Assembly: GCA_934272745.1 (NCBI GenBank)
Contig: CAKQSI010000006.1
Span: 1 to 64,000 of the forward strand
From: an uncultured Clostridia bacterium
GTDB lineage: Bacteria > Bacillota > Clostridia > Christensenellales > Borkfalkiaceae
Direction of reading: 5' to 3'
DNA: 64,000 nt
In this document: positions 1 through 7,489 of the stretch, piece by piece
How the letters are laid out: each line of letters starts with the position of its first letter
Position numbering within the stretch: position 1 is the first letter of the stretch
Program-made: the position numbers and the translations under genes
The notes under the pieces: generated by a model
Seen by the model: only the letters and a program-made list of their open reading frames with translations
Databases searched by the model: none
Told to the model about the DNA's origin: nothing

Positions 1-1
1 C

Positions 2-61
2 TATTCTCCGTTTGTGTACCGCATAAATGAAGATGAAACCGTTTTGGAATTTGTAAATTAA
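2..61 (+). CDS. 3' end of an unidentified CDS (partial)
   Basis: An open frame runs from the window edge to a TAA at 59-61, giving a 19-residue C-terminus that ends DETVLEFVN. The family cannot be identified from so little sequence. A terminator-like hairpin lies downstream at 186-220. The alternative is that this is not coding. Confidence 0.35.
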   Translation, partial: YSPFVYRINEDETVLEFVN

Positions 62-76
62 TCAGAGCAACCAATG

Positions 77-138
77 CTTATCATCCACCACACTCTTCAT
101 AACAATCGCAAAAAAGTACTTATCGTCCAACACACTCT
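77..138. repeat. Imperfect 20-bp direct repeat
   Basis: A 20-bp motif starting CTTATC and ending CACACTCT occurs at 77-96 and again at 119-138 with about two mismatches, 42 bp apart. The role is unknown. It lies about 1.2 kb from a recombinase remnant, so a recombinase or regulator binding site is possible but unproven. Confidence 0.5.
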
Positions 139-185
139 CGAAAATCGCCCGAAAAACGAGATTTTGTCGTACACACGCAAAAAGG

Positions 186-220
186 CGGTCTGTAGGCGAA
201 ATACTTACAGACCGTTTTTT
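186..220 (+). terminator. Intrinsic terminator
   Basis: A perfect 9-bp stem (CGGTCTGTA at 186-194 with TACAGACCG at 206-214) is followed directly by six T. It probably ends the partial gene at the window edge. Confidence 0.8.
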
Positions 221-395
221 GCTACTTGAAAATCGTCGGATCGTTTTAAAATGCTTTTCCGGCAGGCTATCCGATTTATCCCCGGTGTATCGACGGGAAA
301 TTCAACTTATTTCCCTTATCCCGGAACGCACAAAACCCGCTTTCCAAAGACTGCTCCGGCACACCCAAAAACACATTCCCCGGCAGGAAAAATTT

Positions 396-1145
396 ATGAA
401 AGAGATTATTTCAGAAAAATTGAGAGAGATCGAACGGCGGGAAAACGTAAAAATTCTGCACTGCGTCGAGTCGGGCAGCCGCGCCTGGGGCTTCGCCTCG
501 CCGGACAGCGATTACGACGTGCGGTTTATTTACGTGCGTCCGAAAGAATTTTACCTTCGGCTTGACAAGACGCGCGACGTGATCGAGTGGCAACTGGACG
601 AAACGCTGGATATCAACGGCTGGGACGTACAGAAAGCCCTGCAACTTTTGTATCGGTCGAACCCGACGGTGTTTGAATGGAACGCTTCCCCCATCGTATA
701 CGAAACGACCGCGGCGTGGAAAGAAATTTCTGCCGTGATCGACCGGTATTTTGTCCAAAAAACGGGGTTGTACCATTATTTAAGCACGGCGAAACGCAAT
801 TATAAGGAGTTTTTGACGGGCGAAAAGGTTAAACTGAAGAGATATTTTTACGTTTTGCGCCCCCTTCTTGCCTGCAAGTGGATCCTTTCCGAAGGAACGC
901 CGCCGCCCATGCTTTTTTCTGCGCTTGCGGAAAAATTTCTGGACGAAGAGATCCGGCCGGACGTAGAAAAACTGCTCGAATTAAAGATCAACGCGCCCGA
1001 GATTGCGGAAGGCGCCCCTTTTGAAAACGTCAACCGCTATCTCGAAAAAACCATGACCGATTTGGAAGAACGCATACTTTCTCTTCCCGACAGGCATATG
1101 CAAAACTGGGACGAACTGAACAGAATTTTTCTGAACCTGCTGTAA
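396..1145 (+). CDS. Nucleotidyltransferase domain protein (YcgL/COG3541-like)
   Basis: A 249-residue protein with a pol-beta-type nucleotidyltransferase core near its N-terminus: a GSRAWGF motif, then SDSDYD-like acidic residues (PDSDYDVRFIYV), which matches the YcgL family of stand-alone nucleotidyltransferases. By family it should move a nucleotide onto an unknown substrate; the true substrate is not known. The ATG at 396 is chosen because it follows AGGAAAAATTT and begins the conserved region. The frame stays open upstream to 219, but that stretch has no family resemblance. It is a single gene between a terminator and a recombinase remnant. Confidence 0.8.
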   Translation: MKEIISEKLREIERRENVKILHCVESGSRAWGFASPDSDYDVRFIYVRPKEFYLRLDKTRDVIEWQLDETLDINGWDVQKALQLLYRSNPTVFEWNASPIVYETTAAWKEISAVIDRYFVQKTGLYHYLSTAKRNYKEFLTGEKVKLKRYFYVLRPLLACKWILSEGTPPPMLFSALAEKFLDEEIRPDVEKLLELKINAPEIAEGAPFENVNRYLEKTMTDLEERILSLPDRHMQNWDELNRIFLNLL

Positions 1146-1279
1146 TTGCAGCCTTTTCAAGGCGGATAAAGACTGAAACCAAGTCTGTAATAATTGAGTT
1201 TGAAAAATTCGGCGCCCGGCGGCAAAGCCGCGGGGCGCCGTTCTATCTTTCCGCAAAATTAAAGCATAAAAACAAAAAT

Positions 1280-1480
1280 AGCCGGAATCGAAAGGCGATT
1301 AAGCGAAGCGGAAACGGAAAGCGATAATCCGGGCAACTTCATTTCTCTTATAAAAAATACACGGGATTTAAAGAGTTATCGCAAGAAGTTCTTTATTCTT
1401 TTGTGGACGGAATCGAAATCGACGAAAAAGAAAAGTTTTCTCACAATACGCAAAAAATAAAAATCGTTTACAACTTTTAA
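1280..1480 (+). pseudogene. Remnant of a large serine recombinase C-terminus
   Basis: Reading forward, one frame gives a stretch ending NPGNFISLIK and the neighbouring frame continues YTGFKELSQEVLYSFVDGI, then EIDEKEK and a final KIKIVYNF stop at 1478-1480. This matches the DUF4368-type tail of mobile-element serine recombinases, which typically reads RKYT..ELTPELL..FVE.I.VHE and ends IYYNF. A frameshift near 1350 and the lack of any catalytic domain upstream show that it is a decayed remnant. It marks a past integration or deletion of a mobile element here. The family call is from memory of the motif pattern. Confidence 0.6.
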
Positions 1481-1608
1481 GGGCGGCAGACATACCGCAG
1501 AGTAACGCCGGATATTACATTTTCCAAGGCGAATACCCCCTGGGAAAAGCATCCCGAAGAGGAATTACGGGGCAAGGATTTCCCCAAGAAACACGGCGCG
1601 GCGAACGC

Positions 1609-1637
1609 TTGCCTATCCGCGGCAAACGTGCTATACT
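1609..1637 (+). promoter_or_regulatory. Sigma-A-type promoter
   Basis: TTGCCT at 1609-1614 and TATACT at 1632-1637 are separated by 17 bp. It would drive the small ORF at 1727 with a leader of about 80 nt. Confidence 0.65.
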
Positions 1638-1726
1638 TTTCTCGTCGCGCGGGACTGACCGAACGCGCGATTTGCGGCGAAACACGTTTTACGCGCCGAC
1701 TTACCAAAGAAAAGGAGTACCGCATT

Positions 1727-1936
1727 ATGGAATACAAAATCGTATCGTTTCAGACCTGGGTCCCCGCGGAGGGCGCGGAAGATATTTCCATCATGTCGCA
1801 GCGCGCCAGCGTGTGCGAAAACCCCGCCGTTGACCAGAAACTTGCCGAATATCAAAAGAAAGGCTGGCGCCCCATCTCCATTTCCAACAGTTCGTCGGGC
1901 TTTCTGTTTGTGCTGATGGGACGGGAAAAGAATTGA
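1727..1936 (+). CDS. Small DUF4177-like protein
   Basis: A 69-residue protein that begins MEYKIVSF and has a central LAEYQKKGWRPISIS segment, the pattern of the DUF4177 family (EYKVV ... LN..G.EGWELVSV). The function of that family is unknown. The ATG at 1727 follows AAAGGAG with good spacing, and a promoter lies at 1609-1637. No signal peptide or membrane segment is visible. The gene stands alone. Confidence 0.65.
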   Translation: MEYKIVSFQTWVPAEGAEDISIMSQRASVCENPAVDQKLAEYQKKGWRPISISNSSSGFLFVLMGREKN

Positions 1937-2054
1937 CGGTATGTCGTTGGGGTTTTACCGCCGGGAAATTCGGACAGCCGGGCAACTATAAGCAAGCAAA
2001 AACCCGGGACAAAAACGGCTGGTTACTATAAAAAATGATAAATTTATATAGCAA

Positions 2055-2090
2055 AATCCGACACCGCAGCATTTGCGGTGCCGGATTTTT
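2055..2090 (+). terminator. Intrinsic terminator
   Basis: A 13-bp stem with one mismatch (ATCCGACACCGCA against TGCGGTGCCGGAT) is followed by TTTTT. It lies downstream of the 69-residue ORF. Confidence 0.75.
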
Positions 2091-2243
2091 ATATAAGGTT
2101 ATTGCAATTTTCATTGTACCAAAAGCGGCAACGTGCGTGCAGATACGGCGTTTTGCGGGTTTTTATCGGCGTTTGCCGCTCCGTCGGATTTTCCCCAAAA
2201 AACGGCGCTTTGCGGAATAACGCAGGCAAAATTTTTCTTTCGC

Positions 2244-2272
2244 TTGACGGCGATAATGGCTTGTGCTATAAT
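2244..2272 (+). promoter_or_regulatory. Sigma-A-type promoter with a long leader
   Basis: TTGACG at 2244-2249 and TATAAT at 2267-2272 are spaced 17 bp. The next gene starts at 2603, so the leader would be about 320 nt. I see no recognised riboswitch and no convincing ORF in that leader. Confidence 0.65.
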
Positions 2273-2602
2273 CCCTGCAAGGCGGATTTCCGACAGAAAA
2301 AGCGGAAGTTCTGCCCAAAACCCCAGTCTTGCCACGGGAAAGCCGAAGCCGGAACGCGACGTCGCGGAAACCGGCACGGGGCGGCGTTTCTTAAGGCAAG
2401 CATTCACAAAAACGCCCTCATCTTCTGCATGGAGACAGGGATTTTGTCCGCGCGCCGCGAAAAAGCAAGGCGAGGCAACCGCTTGACAGATAGTGCGGCG
2501 ATTGCTTCACGAAAAGCGCAAATTCGCCCGCATGATCACGCGCAAAATCCGCTTCTCCCAAAGCAGAAACAAAGGGGAACCAGAAAGGAGAATTAAAAAT
2601 CT

Positions 2603-3841
2603 ATGGCAACCAAAAGAAAAAGTATGCTTCTTGCCGCGATACTTTCACTGACGTTCGTGCTGTCCGGTTTTGCTTTCAGCGGCTGCTCGAAAAAAGAGAC
2701 GTATAACGCGGTGCAAATCGACGTCAACCCCTCGGTGGAATTCGTCGTCGATTCCAAAAACAAGGTCGTCAACGCAACGGCGCTGAACGACGACGGCGCG
2801 GTTATTCTTTCCGGGGAAGTCTTCGTCGGCAAAGACGCGGACGAAGCGGTTGGTCTGTTTTTGCAGATTTCCACCGAAACCGGCTATCTTCTGAAGGGAG
2901 AAGCCAAAAAGACCGCAGATGGCGAAGTGGTGGTTTCCATTTCGGTCAACGGCGAAGCCGCCAAAAAACTGTACGATAAATTAGAAGCCAAAGCCAAAGA
3001 CGTACTGGAAAGCGAACAGATCAAAGCCGTCGTCAAAAAAGGCGAAGCGCTGAAGCTGGAAACGCTGCGCGCCACCGTCGCCGTCTGCCGTCCCGACCTG
3101 ACGCCGGAAGAGATCGCCGACATGAGCGAAGAAGAACTTCTGACCGTTTTAAAGGAAAGCCGCGACGAAACCAAAGAGATTCTTTCCGCCTCCATCCGTG
3201 AAGCGTATTATCAGGCAAAAGCCTACCGCGTTTCGCTTGCCGAATGCGAAGCAGTCAAAGCCGCGATCGGCGACGCCAACGCCATCTATCAGGCAATGCT
3301 GATAGCGTACGACGGTATGATCACCACGTTAAAAAATACAGTCGCCACGCTGGAAAAAGCCGAATACGACTATCTGATCGATCCCGAAAGCGAATATCAG
3401 CAGGCAGTCAAGACTGTGCTGGAAGCAAAGAAAGAAGTAATGATTCAGCAGGAAAAAGTGGACGCCCTTGCGGACGGACTGGAAAAGACCGCAGCCCAAG
3501 CGATTCTGGACACGAAAAAGGCGACCCTTTCCGCAGCCGAAACCGCGCTTTCCGCCGCAAAGAATATTGCCGAAACCGCGCTTTCCACCTCGAAAGCAGC
3601 CGTAAACGTCGCGATTTCCGCCCTGACCGAAGCAAGAAAGAACTTCCCCGAAGAAATTTCCAGTTCGCTCACCAAAAAGACCAAGGAAATCGACGAAAAA
3701 ATCAACGCCGAAAAGGACGCCTTCTTTGAACGGTTTGAAACCGCCTACGGCGACGCGATGGACGATTATAACAACTACGTTGCCTCGATGAAAGAAGCGA
3801 GAAAGAACCGCACTGAAGGCGAAGTGCAGACGAAAGAATAA
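2603..3841 (+). CDS. Lipoprotein with RsgI-like middle domain and coiled coil
   Basis: A 412-residue predicted lipoprotein. The signal peptide ends in a lipobox (FSGC near residue 28). Residues about 34-150 (starting YNAVQIDVNPSVEFVVD and including ALNDDGAVIL) resemble the extracytoplasmic middle domain of RsgI-type anti-sigma factors. The rest is Ala/Glu/Lys-rich and strongly coiled-coil-like. RsgI proteins normally pair a cytoplasmic sigma-binding domain and one transmembrane helix with this domain; here the cytoplasmic part is missing and a lipid anchor replaces it. The ATG at 2603 follows GAAAGGAG. No sigma factor gene is adjacent, so an anti-sigma role is doubtful and a cell-surface role is more likely. 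Confidence 0.7.
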   Translation: MATKRKSMLLAAILSLTFVLSGFAFSGCSKKETYNAVQIDVNPSVEFVVDSKNKVVNATALNDDGAVILSGEVFVGKDADEAVGLFLQISTETGYLLKGEAKKTADGEVVVSISVNGEAAKKLYDKLEAKAKDVLESEQIKAVVKKGEALKLETLRATVAVCRPDLTPEEIADMSEEELLTVLKESRDETKEILSASIREAYYQAKAYRVSLAECEAVKAAIGDANAIYQAMLIAYDGMITTLKNTVATLEKAEYDYLIDPESEYQQAVKTVLEAKKEVMIQQEKVDALADGLEKTAAQAILDTKKATLSAAETALSAAKNIAETALSTSKAAVNVAISALTEARKNFPEEISSSLTKKTKEIDEKINAEKDAFFERFETAYGDAMDDYNNYVASMKEARKNRTEGEVQTKE

Positions 3842-3935
3842 GCGGTAGAATTTTTACGGCTTGTTTATATCGGGAGGTCAACCGCCCCGGTCGTTGTATC
3901 AACGTTAATTCAGGTGTTTGAATAAGGAAACGCAG

Positions 3936-3977
3936 GGCGCCTGCGGCGGAAAATTCCGCCGCAGGCGCCTGTTTTTT
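3936..3977 (+). terminator. Intrinsic terminator (GGCGCC-type)
   Basis: A long GC-rich stem (GGCGCCTGCGGCGGAA with its complement) is followed by GTTTTTTATT. It ends the lipoprotein gene. Its core resembles several other terminators in the window. Confidence 0.85.
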
Positions 3978-3992
3978 ATTTCGATTTTTGAT

Positions 3993-4286
3993 TAGGGATT
4001 CCATCCGTCATCCCTAACTATTTTTGCGGTGATAAACCGATTTATGCGGCGTTAAACGCCGCTCGTAGTACGTCCAGTACAACTTCGGGCGTTTGCCTTG
4101 CCTAAACGAGCCGCGTTGCGGTCGGTTTCTCATCCGCAAAAATGCTACGCACCGAAAAGAGCGCATTTTTTGATGATTTTTTGCGAGCGTGAGGGTTGCT
4201 GTACTTGATGTACTGCGCCCGAACGGTCGCGGAAAATGGCGAAAAAGACGCCTTTTCGGTAGGAAGGGTGACGAATGGAATCCCTA
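3993..4286. mobile_element. TA-flanked structured inverted-repeat element, copy 1
   Basis: A 294-bp element bounded by TA and by inverted ends that begin TAGGGATTCCAT and close ATGGAATCCCTA. A second copy lies at 22141-22436 in the same orientation. TA at both ends fits the target duplication of IS630/Tc1-type elements, so it may be a MITE. Unlike a simple MITE it holds several nested stems: TTTTTGCGG with CCGCAAAAA, AAACCGA with TCGGTTT, and CCGAAAAG with CTTTTCGG. Some pairs change together between the copies. It sits between a terminator and the convergent 3' end of alr. No real ORF is seen inside; open frames that read AFSVGRVT are likely to be spurious. Confidence 0.75.
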
Positions 4287-4433
4287 AGCATTTCACGGAT
4301 AACTCTTTCTGCTTCTATAAGTTGTATTCAACGGAAACGACGGAAACAACCCGTACTGCGTCGTGTGACAATGCGCAACGGCATACCGGGCGGAAGCGTT
4401 TTTGTCGGGCGGGAATCAACTTAAAATGCGGCT

Positions 4434-5441
4434 TTACCGTTTATAGACCAATTGACAGCGGCGGGAGACGTTTACCAACACTTCGTACGGAATGGTGCCC
4501 GCTTCTTTCGCGATAATTTCCGCCGTGCGGCGCCGTCCCAAAAGTTCGACCGGCTCGCCCTCGCTCCCGGCAAGGTAACTGACGTCCATCAGCCGCGGGA
4601 CCAGCGCTTCGCGGTCACCGCGGAAAAAGCCGTCGGCATAGCCGCAGCGGATCAGCCGGAAGTTGCAACGCAGGCCTTTCGCTCCGCCGTAACCTAGGCG
4701 TTCGCCGGGATGGGCGGTTCCCGTTTTCAGCACGGGCGCGAAAATTTCCATAGCGGGAGAAACGCCTTCTGCGCCGTAGCCGTAAAGCCCCAGTCCGACG
4801 CGCATGCCGTCCATAGCAAAGCGCCTGCCGTAGCCGAGCGCGCCCGTCGCTCCGATATGGCAAACCGCCTGCGGCGCGAATTTTCTGACCGCAGAAGCGA
4901 AGGGTAAAAACCGTTCGTACTGCTCCTTTGTAAACGCTTCATCGGCACAGTCGGCAAAGTGAGAATAGGCGCCGGTGACCGAAAACAGGGGGACGTTATG
5001 GCAAAAATCGAATACTTCCCGCAATTTTTCAAACGGAAGCCCAAAGCGGTTCATGCCCGTTTCGGCTTTCAATTGCAGATTTGCAAAAAGTTCGCGGCGC
5101 TTTGCAGCGCAGGAGATCAGGCGAAGGTCGTCCGTGCTTTCCACGGTCAAAGTCAGGTTCGCCGCAAGCGCGTCTTCCGCTTCCCGCACGGTTTCGACGG
5201 GGGAAAGAAGCAGGATCGGCTTGGCGATACCGGCGTAGCGCAGGGCGACGCCTTCTTCCAAAAGCGCCACGCAAAAACCGTCCGAAAGGTCGTGCAAGGC
5301 GTTCGCGACCTCTTCCGCGCCGTGCCCGTAGGCGTTGGCTTTGACCACCGAAAACAGTCGCGTGCCGCTTTGCCGTCTGATCTCTTCCGCGTTTTTGCGA
5401 ATGGTGCGCAGGTTGACCGTTGCCGTGTTTTGCTTTGCCAT
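4434..5441 (-). CDS. alr: Alanine racemase
   Basis: A 335-residue fold-type III PLP enzyme that interconverts L- and D-alanine for peptidoglycan. The PLP lysine is Lys34 in SVVKANAYGHG, and the second catalytic residue is probably Tyr268 in RCGYADG. ETGMNRFG (127-134) and HIGATGALGYG (195-205) fit the barrel, and the C-terminus (YEVLVNVSRRCQLVY) is the usual beta-domain end. It is somewhat shorter than typical Alr (about 360-390). The ATG at 5441 follows GGGAGGGAACT. The gene is monocistronic on the minus strand and convergent with the lipoprotein and structured element upstream in the window. Confidence 0.93.
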   Translation of the reverse strand: MAKQNTATVNLRTIRKNAEEIRRQSGTRLFSVVKANAYGHGAEEVANALHDLSDGFCVALLEEGVALRYAGIAKPILLLSPVETVREAEDALAANLTLTVESTDDLRLISCAAKRRELFANLQLKAETGMNRFGLPFEKLREVFDFCHNVPLFSVTGAYSHFADCADEAFTKEQYERFLPFASAVRKFAPQAVCHIGATGALGYGRRFAMDGMRVGLGLYGYGAEGVSPAMEIFAPVLKTGTAHPGERLGYGGAKGLRCNFRLIRCGYADGFFRGDREALVPRLMDVSYLAGSEGEPVELLGRRRTAEIIAKEAGTIPYEVLVNVSRRCQLVYKR

Positions 5442-5764
5442 AGTTCCCTCCCGTTAGATCGTTCTGCCGCTCTTTTTAGGATATGCGGGAAGAAGCCTGC
5501 TCCGTTCCGTCCGGGGTTGAAGCCGACGCTTTACGGAAAGGAAACGGCGGTCACACGGAATTTTATAAAGCGGGGATATGAAATTTTTAACGGACGAAAC
5601 GAGCTTTCTTATCCACAGCGATTTTGTTTCCGATCAAAACTACGGGAAGTAAAATTTCGCCCGACGGCAAAATTTTTTCAAGTCCTTGACGGCTTTCCGC
5701 AAAAACTTACGTTTTATGCTTTCCGCTTGAAATATGGCGAAATTCAAAGCGTTACTAAGCAAAC
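5442..5764. other. Intergenic stretch, nothing identified
   Basis: About 320 bp between alr and the isomerase gene, both on the minus strand. It must hold the alr promoter, but I see no clear hexamer pair, RNA gene or ORF. Confidence 0.5.
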
Positions 5765-5791
5765 TTCCGGCTTTTTATATATAAGCCGGAA
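5765..5791 (-). terminator. Hairpin downstream of the isomerase gene
   Basis: A perfect 9-bp stem (TTCCGGCTT at 5765-5773 with AAGCCGGAA at 5783-5791) lies just after the stop of the minus-strand isomerase gene. The T-run on that strand is weak. Confidence 0.55.
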
Positions 5792-5800
5792 AAGCGCTGT

Positions 5801-6397
5801 TTATTTCGCCCGGCGGATAGACTCGATCGTGATGGTATCCACGGGGACGTCCGCGCCGAAGGGGGCGATGTTGGCGGTTTCGACTTTGGAAACGGCTTCC
5901 GCAACGGCGTAACTTTCTTCGTCTACCAGTTTGCCGAACGCGGCGTATTGCCCGTCTAAGTGCGTGCTGGTCGCGACGCAGATAAAGAACTGCGACGAAG
6001 CGGAATTATACGCGCTCGTGCGCGCCATGGAAAGCACGCCCGGTTCGTGTTTCAGGTTGTTTTCAAAACCGTTGGCGGCAAATTCACCGCGAATCGTGTT
6101 TGTCTTTACCGTATCGTATCCGCCCGACGAAGTCGTTTTATAGCCGCCCGTCTGGATCATGAAATGCTCAATCACACGGTGGAAAATCACGCCGTCGTAT
6201 GCTTTTTTGTCAACCAGTTTTAAAAAGTTTGCCACCGTTTCGGGCGCAACGTCGGGATAAAGTTCCGCCGTCATTTTTCTGCCGTCGGTAAGCGTGATAA
6301 CAACGCGGTTGCCGTTCGATTTTTCGCAGGAAGAAAGGGACAGCGACAGGGTCAGCGCCGTGACGGCAAGAAGCAATATTGTAACGAATTTTTTCAT
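5801..6397 (-). CDS. Cyclophilin-type peptidyl-prolyl isomerase lipoprotein
   Basis: A 198-residue secreted cyclophilin. Residues 1-24 are a lipoprotein signal (MKKFVTILLL, with LSSC as the lipobox). The cyclophilin core follows: GVIFHRVI with FMIQTGG (the F.MIQ.GD motif, here GG), then LSMAR, SQFFI and a C-terminal VDTITIESI strand. It should catalyse Xaa-Pro cis-trans isomerisation to help fold exported proteins outside the membrane. The start at 6397 is chosen for ACGGAGGACGT just upstream; a longer frame to 6469 would read through tandem repeats and bury the signal peptide. Confidence 0.9.
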   Translation of the reverse strand: MKKFVTILLLAVTALTLSLSLSSCEKSNGNRVVITLTDGRKMTAELYPDVAPETVANFLKLVDKKAYDGVIFHRVIEHFMIQTGGYKTTSSGGYDTVKTNTIRGEFAANGFENNLKHEPGVLSMARTSAYNSASSQFFICVATSTHLDGQYAAFGKLVDEESYAVAEAVSKVETANIAPFGADVPVDTITIESIRRAK

Positions 6398-6408
6398 ACG
6401 TCCTCCGT

Positions 6409-6590
6409 TTTCACACACTTCGTGTGTTCCTGATAACTTTTCGTTTCTATCTGACTTTTCGTTTTGCACACACTTCGTGTGTTACTGATAACTTATCGTT
6501 TCTATCCGGCTTTTCGTTTCACACTTCGTGTGTCCCTGATAACTCTTCGTTTCTATCCGACTTTTCGTTTTATCCGCTTCGTGTGCGTTT
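6409..6590. repeat. Tandem hairpin repeats, cluster A (TTC-loop family)
   Basis: Three full units and a partial fourth, each about 50-57 bp. Each unit has a CACAC-TTC-GTGTG hairpin followed by a conserved tail with CTGATAACTTTTCGTTTC and TATCTGACTTTTCG. The same unit appears in reverse orientation at 57879-58100, and a version with a different stem at 42842-43019. The array lies upstream of the isomerase gene on the minus strand, so it may be transcribed as part of its leader. The function is unknown. Confidence 0.8.
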
Positions 6591-6643
6591 AAGCTTTATT
6601 TCGGCGCGCTGCCGACAGGTATTTCAAACGTTGCGGGCAATTT

Positions 6644-7489
6644 TTACACGCGGTAAAACAGCGGCTCGTGACCGGAGTCCTTTACAAACCGCAAAAGGTC
6701 GGCATAAGAAACGTAAAGCGAGCCGGTGTTGTCGTTCGGGTGCATACAGATTACCGGGTAATTCTGCAGATCGGCGTCTAACACGAGTTGAACGCGATGC
6801 TCCTTGTCGTTTGCGATGCAGAGGGGGGAAACCGACCCCGCGGCAACGTCCAGAAACTTTTCCAACCGCTCTTCGGAACAGAACCCCAGCCTGCTCGACC
6901 CCAAAAACGCGCGCAGCGCTTTCAAGTCGGCGTGCTTGTCGTAGCACTGCACCAAAAGGTACATTTTTGTGCCCGTGTCGTTGCGCAGAAACAGGTTTTT
7001 CACCACTACGGTCCGCTCGTCTACCGGTACGTACGCCTTGACCCCGTCCGCTGTAAACAGTGCGGGATGAAAGATTGCCCGGTAGGAAACGCCGTCGCTT
7101 TCCAACTTCCGATACGCAGAAAAAGCGCGCTCGGAAAGCAGGTTTTTCGGCATCGCAGCGATTGCGGTATAGAAAATCGGGTTATAATTTTCCGGTTTTT
7201 CGAGATTTCCGTCCGCGCCGGAAACACGGCATTCATTCGTGCCTGAAGCAATTTCCCCGTCCATATGCGCGGCACCGTTTTCCGCCGCAGGCGCAACCGC
7301 TTCTTTCACTGCGCCGGCGCCCGTCATATTTTCAACTGCGCCCGCGGCAACTTTCCCGTCCCCGTCCGCTGCAGTCTTTTCGCCCTCGCACGGGGCGCCG
7401 TTTTCCGCCGTTTCCGCAGTAGCCTTTTCATCCGCGCGCCCGGTAAAATCTTCCGCCGGCAAGTCCCGTAACTTTTCCGCCGTCATCAT
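6644..7489 (-). CDS. Prolyl-tRNA editing protein (YbaK/ProX-type deacylase)
   Basis: A 281-residue protein. The C-terminal 160-170 residues form a YbaK/ProX deacylase domain: FHPALFTADG, the KNLFLRND segment with the expected catalytic lysine, SRLGFCSEERL, then CMHPNDNTGSLYVS and an ending close to GHEPLFYRV. The family hydrolyses mis-charged tRNA-Pro such as Ala-tRNA-Pro in trans. The first 110 or so residues are an Ala/Glu/Asn-rich low-complexity extension not found in the family, so the true start could be further in. Its first codon overlaps the stop of the upstream M20 peptidase gene by 4 bp (ATGA), so the two are translationally coupled. Confidence 0.82.
   Translation of the reverse strand: MMTAEKLRDLPAEDFTGRADEKATAETAENGAPCEGEKTAADGDGKVAAGAVENMTGAGAVKEAVAPAAENGAAHMDGEIASGTNECRVSGADGNLEKPENYNPIFYTAIAAMPKNLLSERAFSAYRKLESDGVSYRAIFHPALFTADGVKAYVPVDERTVVVKNLFLRNDTGTKMYLLVQCYDKHADLKALRAFLGSSRLGFCSEERLEKFLDVAAGSVSPLCIANDKEHRVQLVLDADLQNYPVICMHPNDNTGSLYVSYADLLRFVKDSGHEPLFYRV

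Noticed and set aside
1..220. CRISPR-like array from the repeated CTTATC..CACACTCT motif
   Set aside because: Only two imperfect copies 42 bp apart; no third repeat and no cas genes in the window.
4102..4516. Open frames across and beside structured element copy 1 (with an AFSVGRVT peptide)
   Set aside because: They run through the inverted-repeat element, have no good ribosome site and recur only because the DNA element is repeated.
4959..5912. A long plus-strand open frame opposite alr
   Set aside because: It is antisense to a clear alanine racemase gene and reads Arg-rich shadow sequence with no family likeness.
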